This document shows positions 1 to 7,658 of a stretch of 14,192 nt of DNA, one piece after another. A program made the translations under genes and the position numbers. The notes under the pieces were generated by a model. That model was given only the letters and a program-made list of their open reading frames with translations, searched no databases and was not told where the DNA came from. Source of the DNA: Opitutales bacterium UBA2995 (lineage in GTDB: Bacteria > Verrucomicrobiota > Verrucomicrobiia > Opitutales > UBA2995). Numbering within the stretch: the first letter of the stretch is position 1; each line of letters begins with the position of its first letter. The stretch is taken from NCBI GenBank assembly GCA_002346535.1, contig DDZZ01000066.1:1-14192 (forward strand). Reading direction: 5' to 3'.

Positions 1-307
1 CACCATTGATGCCGAGTCGTACATTCAGTACACCCGTCATCAATGCGGCACGCGAGGCTGAGCACACCGGAGCACTCACATGGAAATCCGTAAAACGCCG
101 CCCACTGTCCGCCAAAGCATCCAAGTTTGGAGTGGGGTAGTCGCGAGCCCCGAATGGACCAATATCCGCATAGCCCATATCATCGACAAAAAGCAGGATT
201 ACATTCGGCGGTTTGGCTTCTTTGTTTGTGGCGAATAAAGCAGCTACCAGTGTCAAAACAAAAAATAGTTTGCTCGCGGAATAAATCGGAAAGTAACGGA
301 TTTTCAT
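1..307 (-). CDS. Sulfatase (arylsulfatase family), 5' part only; continues past the left edge
   Basis: This is the first 102 codons of an exported sulfatase, read leftwards from ATG at 307-305; the frame is open to the window edge. Residues 14-26 form a hydrophobic signal-peptide core, so the enzyme should act in the periplasm or outside. Residues 35-50 carry the metal-binding start of the sulfatase fold (D42-D43, then MGYADIG). Residues 82-92 read CSASRAALMTG, the C-x-A-x-R form of the formylglycine motif, with C82 as the residue a maturase would oxidise. Sulfatases of this family hydrolyse sulfate esters, often on polysaccharides; the substrate cannot be read from this fragment. The second sulfatase here carries the CTPTR form, so the two are not recent duplicates. 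The family assignment is firm. The gene's integrity beyond residue 102 is unknown. Confidence 0.93.
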   Translation of the reverse strand, partial: MKIRYFPIYSASKLFFVLTLVAALFATNKEAKPPNVILLFVDDMGYADIGPFGARDYPTPNLDALADSGRRFTDFHVSAPVCSASRAALMTGVLNVRLGING

Positions 308-446
308 TGAGATAAATTTAGTTGTATCCGGTTATTGATTTCAATTCGGAATTGCGAAGGGATTTCCAAAATGCCCCAATCAAGCCAAAAATTTGTTTTT
401 TAACTCGATATCGTATTGCCAGTATTTCTTTTCATAGGAGAAAGGC

Positions 447-1215
447 ATGATTGGTAGGACCGTAATTGTTTCGGGACTTTTATTTTTTTGGAATGCCACA
501 TTGAGATCGGAGTGGACTCAATGGATGGCCAGGGAATTATAAAGGGCCATACTCCTGTAACTGAATGGCCTGAGAGCAAAATTATAATTTGGAAAACCCC
601 GGTTCCCGGTCGTTTTAGATGGAAAGATTTACATAACCACTGCGGATGAAAAACGGGGTAAGCTGTATTTGCTTTGTTATTATCATAAGACTGGGAAACT
701 ACTGTGTGAAAAATTTGTTTTATGTGGAGATTTATTGCCAAACCTCCACAAGAACAATACCCAGGCATCTGGAACCGTGGCGACGAATGGGAACATCATA
801 GCCGTTCTTATTGGTTTTAGAGGAGCATTCTAACTTGCTGCTCTGAATTTGAACGGTAAAAAGTTGTGGATCAAGGAGGCCGCCAAAGTGAAGTCACAAT
901 TCGGGATAGGAACCAGTTTTATTTTTGTGGCTGCATGGGTGAGCTTCAATGTGGAGATATAAATACCGGCGAAATTATTTGACAAAAGACCTTCGTGCGC
1001 AGTCCTTGACTTCCATTAGCTTGTTAGTTGGCTTGCTTTGTCTTACGGACCAAAAATCGGAAACAATCGTTTTTAAGCTAGGGGATCGTTTTGAATTGAA
1101 TGAGCACAATTCGATAAATGAGAAGGAAATTAGCAACTCGACCTTGGCATTTTCCGAAGGTCAGATGTTTTTAAGAACTCCCAAAGCTCTTTTTGCGATC
1201 AGCAAGCAGAACTGA
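447..1215 (+). pseudogene. Decayed PQQ-binding-like beta-propeller protein
   Basis: No single frame spans this stretch, but a recognisable protein can be followed through frame changes. It opens at ATG 447 with a signal-like hydrophobic segment and an EWTQW element typical of the start of PQQ-like propellers. In a shifted frame it reads EWPESK and IIWKTPVPG. Back in the first frame from about 618 it reads DGKIYITTAD, TGKLL, QASGTVATNG and LNLNGKKLW, all propeller-repeat features. Stops follow at 831-833 (TAA) and 960-962 (TAA). A third frame ending at 1215 gives the family C-terminus (FKLGDRFEL, then GQMFLRTPKALFAI). About 250 residues' worth remains against roughly 400 usual, so central blades are also missing. 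Intact relatives are secreted propellers of unclear substrate. It is divergent from the sulfatase at 1-307. Confidence 0.8.
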
Positions 1216-1321
1216 GGCAAGACTTGGTTCGAGCCGCTTGTAACATTTTGAGAATTGGAGCATGACTGTTTTCTGGACAGGGCGGAGGACATTCTATCAT
1301 CTCTGAGCCACAAAGACTATA

Positions 1322-3589
1322 GTGATACTAAAATTCTCCCAAAATTTCTCTGTTTATTTTTCCCCTCGACGCCTGTTTCACCTCATCCGCGCCTGGAGTT
1401 TTTATTGTCTGGGTGTCTCTTTTCTTCATTCTCAGCAAGATTCTGAACAGACTCGTTCAACTGTCGTAACGGTTATCTCGGATTCGATAATAGTCGATGG
1501 TGTTCTAGATGAAAGTATTTGGCAGACAGCTCCCAAAATTGGCGAGCTGATTCAAAGACAGCCAAATCCTGGTACCACACCTAGTGAACGAACAGAGGTC
1601 ATTTTGCTCAGGGATGCAGATTTTCTTTATGTGGGAATTGTGGCCTACGATTCTGAGCCTGACAAGCTGATCGGCAATGACATGTCGAGAGATGCTTCGC
1701 TTCAAAATGAAGACAGTATCGAGATATTATTGGATACGTTTAAGGACCGGCAAAATGCGTTTTATTTTGCGACCAATCCTATTGGTGCATTTGTAGATGG
1801 CCTCGTCTTTGGTGCCCAGGAAATCAATACTGATTGGAATGCTATTTGGGATATTCGAACCCAAAAAACGAATACAGGATGGTCTGCGGAATTCCAGATT
1901 CCATTTAAAAGTCTGAGTTTCCCGGAAAACAGTTCGGAATGGGGATTTAACATTGGTAGGAAAGTTTACCGTAAGTTGGAAGAGGATATGTGGTCTGGGG
2001 GTCGATTGGAGAACGAATTTTTGAAGGTTTCAGAAGCTGGAACCCTTTTGGACATGACCGATCTCAATCAGGGAATCGGTCTCGATGTGAAGCCTTTTTT
2101 AGCCTCGAGCTGGTTACGTACCAAGAATCCTGATGGTGGCGCGCTCGATATTGAGCCGGGAGTCGATGTTTTCTACAATATCACCCCCAGCTTGAAGCTG
2201 ACTGGAACCATCAATACGGATTTTGGTGAAACAGAAGTCGACGCCAGGCAGATTAATCTCACTCGCTTTTCTTTATTCTTTCCTGAGAAGCGTTCCTTCT
2301 TTCTAGAGGATGTCGGTGTGTTCAATTTCGCAAGTACGGGTCCAAAGGGTCCTGGTGGAACACCCGATGCGGGCGTGGATGTCTTTCCCTTCTTTAGCCG
2401 TAGAATTGGCCTATTGAATGGCAATGAAGTCCCCTTAGATGCAGGACTGAAACTAACCGGAAAGGTTGGAAACACAGATGTCGGCCTCCTAGGTGTTCGG
2501 ACTGGTGAAACCGATTTTGTTGATGGGAAAAATTTTGTGGTAGGCCGCTTTAAACAAAAGATATTTCAAGAGTCTTACGTAGGAGGAATTTTTACAGATG
2601 GAAATCCCAATCAGGGGCGATCGGGATCCACCTATGGAGCAGATGTTCGTTTAGCGACTTCAGATTTCTTTGGGCAAAAGAAAAACTTCAATTTCGATGC
2701 TTTCTTTTTGAATGCCAACAACGAGATTGAAGCGGATTCCGATGCGGATGGCACTGGTAAGTCTTTTGGATTTTCAGCGCGTTATCCCAATGATCAATGG
2801 GATGGAATGCTCGTCTTCCGCGAGGTGGGGAAGCATTTCGATCCGGGCATGGGTTTTGTGCAACGCAGCAATGTCCGGATGTATCGGGCTGCGGCCAGCT
2901 ATAATCCGAGACCCAAAGATTTTCTCAATATTCAGCAGATGTTTCACGACATCTATTATACTTATTATGAACGCCTGGATAACGGTGAAAAGGAAACGGC
3001 CGAACTGCATATCACGCCATTCGATTGGCATTTCAATTCAGGTGACTCCATACACGCCTTGGCTGACTACACATACCTTTATGAAAGACTGTTTGAGCCG
3101 TTTGAAATTTCTCCGGGTATTTTCCTGCCGGTGGGCGAATACAAAACACATCGATCACGTTTCGTTATAGCGACTGCCGCAAGACGTCCATTGTCCGGTT
3201 TTTTATTTTTTGAATACGGTGATTTTTGGTCCGGTACTTCTGAACAGTTAAATCTGAGACTTTCCTACAATTTGCCTCCGCATTTTACAGCTCAGATAAG
3301 TGTGAATAAGACCTTTGCCGATCTACCACAGGGAAAATTCATTGCTCGGATTTTTACTGGAACCTTTAATTATGCACTTTCGCCGCAAATCACCTTTTCG
3401 AATTTATTGCAATTTGACAATCGCTCCAGGAATTTAGGTTGGCAGAGTCGTCTTCGATGGACCCCTAAACCCGGTAATGACTTGTTTATTTCCTTCAATC
3501 AGGGATGGATTAACGAGCCTGGCAGTTTGCGTTTCAATGTTAGTGATTCGAAAGTCGCGACCAAGTTTCAGTATACCTACCGCTTCTGA
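1322..3589 (+). CDS. CBM9-like / DUF5916 outer-membrane protein, copy 1
   Basis: This is a 755-residue protein from a GTG start. Residues about 16-38 (RR, then a hydrophobic WSFYCLGVSFL stretch) look like a signal peptide. Residues about 46-240 form a CBM9-like binding domain, with VDGVLDESIW near 58-67, ERTEVILLRD, DTFKDR and NPIGAFVDG. The remainder matches the DUF5916 type: a long beta-rich region with TINTDFGETEVDARQINL, FFPEKRSFFLE and FFSRRIG. It ends in alternating aromatic strands and a terminal YRF, the usual last strand of an outer-membrane barrel. Members are predicted surface or outer-membrane proteins without an established reaction; I infer ligand binding or transport, not catalysis. 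The gene stands 29 nt before its tandem paralogue and was probably cotranscribed with it. The start is uncertain: no strong ribosome site is visible, and the frame is open only from 1307. Confidence 0.88.
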   Translation: MILKFSQNFSVYFSPRRLFHLIRAWSFYCLGVSFLHSQQDSEQTRSTVVTVISDSIIVDGVLDESIWQTAPKIGELIQRQPNPGTTPSERTEVILLRDADFLYVGIVAYDSEPDKLIGNDMSRDASLQNEDSIEILLDTFKDRQNAFYFATNPIGAFVDGLVFGAQEINTDWNAIWDIRTQKTNTGWSAEFQIPFKSLSFPENSSEWGFNIGRKVYRKLEEDMWSGGRLENEFLKVSEAGTLLDMTDLNQGIGLDVKPFLASSWLRTKNPDGGALDIEPGVDVFYNITPSLKLTGTINTDFGETEVDARQINLTRFSLFFPEKRSFFLEDVGVFNFASTGPKGPGGTPDAGVDVFPFFSRRIGLLNGNEVPLDAGLKLTGKVGNTDVGLLGVRTGETDFVDGKNFVVGRFKQKIFQESYVGGIFTDGNPNQGRSGSTYGADVRLATSDFFGQKKNFNFDAFFLNANNEIEADSDADGTGKSFGFSARYPNDQWDGMLVFREVGKHFDPGMGFVQRSNVRMYRAAASYNPRPKDFLNIQQMFHDIYYTYYERLDNGEKETAELHITPFDWHFNSGDSIHALADYTYLYERLFEPFEISPGIFLPVGEYKTHRSRFVIATAARRPLSGFLFFEYGDFWSGTSEQLNLRLSYNLPPHFTAQISVNKTFADLPQGKFIARIFTGTFNYALSPQITFSNLLQFDNRSRNLGWQSRLRWTPKPGNDLFISFNQGWINEPGSLRFNVSDSKVATKFQYTYRF

Positions 3590-3670
3590 GCCTGCAGTCC
3601 TGAGCGGATGAGGGCATTGTGAGACTTCAATACTTAGACTCACTCAATTATGCGCTTGCCATTTGGTGTT
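3587..3670 (+). repeat. Duplicated 3' flank, unit A (stop codon of copy 1 onwards)
   Basis: Starting at the TGA of copy 1, 84 bases align without a gap to 6022-6105 behind copy 2; 65 are identical by my count. The match begins with TGAGCCTG and includes GGATGAG and GTGAGACT. The tandem duplication therefore took in sequence beyond the coding region. In this copy the flank also supplies the GTG (3619) and the first 17 codons of the longest possible reading frame of copy 2. Confidence 0.8.
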
Positions 3671-6024
3671 TCGGATTGCTTCTCAATATCTTCCAAACGC
3701 TACGCTTTATCCGTAGCAACATCTTGCTTTGCTATCGCTTACTAAACGTACTCGTGCCCCTTAACCAATTCGGATATTTTATAATTGATCGAATAGGTAA
3801 CTGCAAAATTGCAGTACTGTCTACATGCCTTGTTTCTCTATTATATCCGTTGCAAGGAAACGACCAAGGGAAACTCAAGATTGCTGAAATCACAGAAATC
3901 AGTGCGCCAATAACCTTGGACGGCGTTTTGGTTGAACCTGTTTGGGCTACCGCAAATAAGTTAGATGATTTGATTCAACGCATCCCCGATACCGGGCAAG
4001 TGGTGTCTGAAAAAACGGAGGTCATTTTATTACGCGATATAGATAATTTATACGTTGGCGTTATTGCTTATGATTCTGAACCGGGTAAGATCATCGCTAC
4101 GACCATGGCGAGGGATGCTAGCCTTCGGTCTGAGGACAGGGTAAGCATTATTTTAGATACCTTTCGAGATCAGCGTAATGCCTATTATTTCGGAACCAAT
4201 CCGGTCGGATCCATGAGCGATGGATTGTTGTATGGAAGCCAAAATCTTAATTTGGACTGGGATGCCATTTGGGACGTGCGGACTCAACTCACAGATGAGG
4301 GATGGACAGCTGAATTTACCATCCCGTTCAAGAGTCTCAATTTTCCAGAGGATCGCGAAACTTGGGGTTTCAATATTCGACGGAGCATTTTTCGGAAAAT
4401 TGAGGAGGCGGTATGGTCTGGTGCCAGTGTTGAGAGTGCTTTCATAAATGTCTCAAACACAGGTGCTCTAACAAATATGACGGGCCTCAAGCAGGGCGTA
4501 GGTCTCGACATACGCCCTTTTTTGGCTTCGAGCTGGTTGCATACCAAAAGCACAGGCGACGATGATTTTGATTTGGAACCCGGCCTGGACATATTTTATA
4601 ATATCACTCCAAGTTTGAAATTATCGGGAACGATCAATACCGATTTCGGGGAAACCGAAGTGGACGCACGCCAAATCAATCTCGATCGTTTTTCACTTTT
4701 CTTTCCTGAAAAACGATCGTTCTTTTTGGAAGACGTTGGGGTGTTTGATTTCGCTAGTACTGTTCCGGATGGCCCTCCTGGATCTCCGGACGCCGATGCG
4801 GATATTATCCCCTTTTTCAGTCGGCGTATCGGACTATTTCGAGGAAGCGAAGTGCCCGTCGATGTTGGTGCAAAGCTGACAGGTAGAGTTGGCAGAACCG
4901 AAGTTGGATTTTTGGGAGTCCTGACAGGTGAAACCTCCGTGGATGATAACGGGGATCTCTTTCTGGTCGAAGACAAGAATTTCTTTGTTGGCCGCGTTAA
5001 ACAGAATTTTTGGGAGGAGTCTTACGTCGGCGGTATTTTTTCTCACGGTGATCCAGCTCCAGGTATTTCGAGCAATACATACGGGGCAGATGTGAAGCTT
5101 TCCACCTCTCAATTCCTTGGGTATCCGCGCAATTTCCGTTTGAGTGCCTTTGGTCTAAAATCTGACAATGATCTCTTAGATGGCGATGATATGGCGTTTG
5201 GTGCGGCCGCTCATTATCCGAACGAAATATGGGAAGGTGTTCTTGCATACAGTGAAATTGAAAAGGATTTTGATCCAGGGCTGGGTTTCGTGCAAAGAAA
5301 TAATGTTCGGATGTATCGGATAGGTGGAAATTATAATCCTCGCCCAGAAGATTTTTTGAACATCGAAGACATGGTGCATAGTATCTATTACACTCGGTTT
5401 GAGCGTCTGGAGGATGGAAGATTGGAAAGCTCCACACTGGATATCGATTGGCTTCATTGGCACTTTAAGTCTGGAGATGCGGTCCACTCCTTCTTCAATT
5501 ATACTTGGGATGAAGACCAATTGTTCGAAGCCTTTGAAATCTCCGATGGAGTTGTGCTACCGGTGGGCCGGTACAAGACAGATCGGTTCAGTGTCTCGCT
5601 TGGCTCGGCCAGGAAACGACCGATTTATGCATTCTTCAGTGTAAGTTTTGGAGATTTCTGGTCGGGATCTGGAGAACAAATTCGAGCCAATTTCACTTAC
5701 AAACTACCTCCTTGGTTTACCTTGGATACCGGTATCCGGTATACTTTGGCCAATTTGCCGGAAGGCAAATTTTCAGCCCGCGTTTTTACCACAAACTTAG
5801 ATTTTTCCATTTCTCCCCAGCTTACCTTTTCGAATCTCATTCAATACGATAACCGCAGCCGAAATCTTGGTTTGCAGAGCCGCATTCGTTGGATACTGAA
5901 ACCCGGTAATGATTTGTTCATTTCCTTTAATCAGGGTTGGATCAACGAGGATAGGGGCAGTTTGCGGTTTTTGTCTTCGGATTCGAAGATTGCGACTAAG
6001 TTTCAGTATACTTACCGCTTCTGA
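3619..6024 (+). CDS. CBM9-like / DUF5916 outer-membrane protein, copy 2 (start uncertain)
   Basis: This is a paralogue of the preceding gene, aligned along the whole CBM9-like domain (about residues 88-285, TLDGVLVEPVW near 99-109) and barrel (about 300-801). It shares TINTDFGETEVDARQINL, FFPEKRSFFLEDVGVF, GLGFVQR and the terminal KFQYTYRF. The longest frame (801 residues) starts at GTG 3619, four bases after GAGGG. However, its first codons lie in a duplicated flank whose differences from the other copy are spread evenly over codon positions, so this part is probably not coding. GTG 3754 would give 756 residues, nearly the length of copy 1, and leave one hydrophobic segment (residues 63-78 of the long frame) as signal peptide, but it lacks a clear ribosome site. 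A few codons are inserted near residues 435-440 compared with copy 1. Predicted outer-membrane barrel; ligand unknown. Confidence 0.87.
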   Translation: MRLQYLDSLNYALAIWCFGLLLNIFQTLRFIRSNILLCYRLLNVLVPLNQFGYFIIDRIGNCKIAVLSTCLVSLLYPLQGNDQGKLKIAEITEISAPITLDGVLVEPVWATANKLDDLIQRIPDTGQVVSEKTEVILLRDIDNLYVGVIAYDSEPGKIIATTMARDASLRSEDRVSIILDTFRDQRNAYYFGTNPVGSMSDGLLYGSQNLNLDWDAIWDVRTQLTDEGWTAEFTIPFKSLNFPEDRETWGFNIRRSIFRKIEEAVWSGASVESAFINVSNTGALTNMTGLKQGVGLDIRPFLASSWLHTKSTGDDDFDLEPGLDIFYNITPSLKLSGTINTDFGETEVDARQINLDRFSLFFPEKRSFFLEDVGVFDFASTVPDGPPGSPDADADIIPFFSRRIGLFRGSEVPVDVGAKLTGRVGRTEVGFLGVLTGETSVDDNGDLFLVEDKNFFVGRVKQNFWEESYVGGIFSHGDPAPGISSNTYGADVKLSTSQFLGYPRNFRLSAFGLKSDNDLLDGDDMAFGAAAHYPNEIWEGVLAYSEIEKDFDPGLGFVQRNNVRMYRIGGNYNPRPEDFLNIEDMVHSIYYTRFERLEDGRLESSTLDIDWLHWHFKSGDAVHSFFNYTWDEDQLFEAFEISDGVVLPVGRYKTDRFSVSLGSARKRPIYAFFSVSFGDFWSGSGEQIRANFTYKLPPWFTLDTGIRYTLANLPEGKFSARVFTTNLDFSISPQLTFSNLIQYDNRSRNLGLQSRIRWILKPGNDLFISFNQGWINEDRGSLRFLSSDSKIATKFQYTYRF

Positions 6025-6105
6025 GCCTGTGGTTCTGGACGGATGAGTGCAGAGTGAGACTGCAATACTCAGAATCACCAAATCATATGCTTGTCGTTGG
6101 GTGTT
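6022..6105 (+). repeat. Duplicated 3' flank, unit B (stop codon of copy 2 onwards)
   Basis: This is the partner of 3587-3670, and 65 of 84 positions match without gaps. Here the GTG-initiated frame at 6054 stays open for only 28 codons (stop at 6138-6140) and leads to no CBM9 domain. The rest of the gap to the convergent sulfatase (6106-6209) shows no recognisable gene. A small inverted repeat, CTGAAT (6201-6206) with ATTCAG (6216-6221), overlaps the sulfatase stop but is too short to call a terminator. Confidence 0.75.
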
Positions 6106-6209
6106 GTGTATTCTTTGTTGTCAGACGATTCCATTGCTAAATGCCAGCACCGCCGACTCTTTGGGCCTATCGGAACTTTCCCCCCGTCTTTTAGAACCAA
6201 CTGAATCAG

Positions 6210-7658
6210 TTATTTATTCAGCATGAGTGGTTTGAAGCGAGGCATTGGTGCTTTTGTTTCAGCTCTCCAGTTTTGCAGTTTCGCGTGGAGTAAATCGGCT
6301 AGGTCCTTCCTTGATTCGACCAAGTTATTTTCCTCACCGAGGTCATTCTCCAAATCGTAAAGCTCCAAGTTTCCTTCCTCGAAAAATTCAAGTAGCTTCC
6401 AATTGTCATGGCGTATGGCGCTTACGGGCGTGGTTGTTTGGTAATAATGAGGATAATGCCAATAGAGAGTCCTCCGATCTAAGCTTAATTTTGGGGCCTT
6501 CAGCAAATCGACCAAGCTGTGTCCTTCGACTTCTTTATTGTGATTCTCATTCCCTTTCAATTTCGCCAGTTCGAGAAGGGTGGGGTAAAAATCCGCAGTT
6601 ATAACTGGGTGGTCAGATTGACTTCCCGGTTTCGTCACTCCCGGCCAATAAACGATCAAAGGAACGCGTATACCCCCTTCATACAAAGAGCCTTTCCCTG
6701 ACCGCAGCGGCACGTTAGAAGTCACCTTTTCACCTTTGTAGTCGTTAATGAAGCCACCGTTATCCGAAGTGAAAACTATGACTGTTCGATCCGCGACTCC
6801 GGTATCTTCCAACTTCCCGAGGATTCTTGCGACGTTGTCATCCAGGGTTTCGTGCATGGCTGCATAATGAGCATTCTTATGTTCCATGCCATCCCTGACC
6901 TGGCCTTGGTATTTCTCAGCAAGTTCCGGTTTACCTTCAATGGGTGTGTGGACTGTGTAATAGGATAAATAGAGAAAGAAAGGATCGTTCTTAGCATTTT
7001 CCAAAAAGCCCATAGCTTCATCCGTCAATCTGTCGGTCAGATGTTCATTTTCTCTGGGTTCGTTTGGATCAATGCCAGGTATGTAGCGTGGATGAATATT
7101 TTTGCCCGTTCCCCAGGTTCCCCGATATGGAAAATAAAACGTAGCCGGAGCTCCCCAAAACGTGCCACCAAAGCTGTAGTCAAACCCTTGAGTTTCGGGA
7201 TAGTGAGAGGCTAGGCCGAGGTGCCATTTTCCAACGTGGCCTGTTCGATACCCGGCTTCCCGCAATATCTCGGCTATCGTGACCTCTTCATGTGGCAGAC
7301 TCCCTTTTACCACCGGTGGAATCAATTGTCTGTTCTGTGGCGGGTTACCTGAAGCTTCATGCCAAATGGTCATTTTCAGTTTGGCGGGCGATTTCCCGGT
7401 CATGAATGCTGCACGGGTCGGTGTACAAATCGAAGCGCTGGCATAGGCATTCGTGAACTTCATTCCATTTGCGGCGAGACCGTCGATGTGGGGGGTTTTA
7501 TGAAGGTTGGAACCATAGCCACTAAGATCTGTCCAGCCCATGTCGTCGACCATGATGACGACAAAATTCAGTTTTGAATGATTTTCTGCATTGGCAGAGC
7601 AGATGCTCCCTATCAGAAAAGCAACAATATGAGCAACCGAGCTGAACCTTGCTTTCAT
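6210..7658 (-). CDS. Secreted sulfatase
   Basis: This is a 482-residue sulfatase, complete. I chose ATG 7658-7656 because it overlaps the upstream stop as ATGA and gives a clean signal peptide (MKARF, hydrophobic core, cleavage after SANA at residue 24). A frame extension to 7730 would lie inside the neighbour. Metal-site residues D38-D39 begin the fold. CTPTR with C78 is the formylglycine motif. GKWHLG supplies K144 and H146, H237 is in VHTPIEG, D299-N300 in TSDNGG, and K322 in LRSGKGS. All canonical active-site elements are therefore present and activity is likely. It should hydrolyse sulfate esters in the periplasm after cysteine maturation; no maturase is in view. It follows the cyclase gene with translational coupling, so the two products are probably made together. 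Substrate is unknown; the similarity is to the broad arylsulfatase family. Confidence 0.95.
   Translation of the reverse strand: MKARFSSVAHIVAFLIGSICSANAENHSKLNFVVIMVDDMGWTDLSGYGSNLHKTPHIDGLAANGMKFTNAYASASICTPTRAAFMTGKSPAKLKMTIWHEASGNPPQNRQLIPPVVKGSLPHEEVTIAEILREAGYRTGHVGKWHLGLASHYPETQGFDYSFGGTFWGAPATFYFPYRGTWGTGKNIHPRYIPGIDPNEPRENEHLTDRLTDEAMGFLENAKNDPFFLYLSYYTVHTPIEGKPELAEKYQGQVRDGMEHKNAHYAAMHETLDDNVARILGKLEDTGVADRTVIVFTSDNGGFINDYKGEKVTSNVPLRSGKGSLYEGGIRVPLIVYWPGVTKPGSQSDHPVITADFYPTLLELAKLKGNENHNKEVEGHSLVDLLKAPKLSLDRRTLYWHYPHYYQTTTPVSAIRHDNWKLLEFFEEGNLELYDLENDLGEENNLVESRKDLADLLHAKLQNWRAETKAPMPRFKPLMLNK

Noticed and set aside
949..1215. An open frame of 88 codons that might be an independent small gene.
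   Set aside because: Its second half matches the C-terminus of the PQQ-like propeller whose earlier parts lie directly upstream in other frames.
1255..1446. A 63-codon frame with a hydrophobic end overlapping the start of DUF5916 copy 1.
   Set aside because: It overlaps the better-supported gene in another frame and has no recognisable domain.
3699..3717. A 6-bp hairpin (GCTACG, 7-base loop, CGTAGC) before the likely start of copy 2.
   Set aside because: It is short, has no T tract and no partner in the other flank, so it may be chance.
4997..5520. Long antisense frames (114 and 146 codons) within DUF5916 copy 2.
   Set aside because: They lack domain features and are fully overlapped by a gene with clear family motifs and a paralogue.
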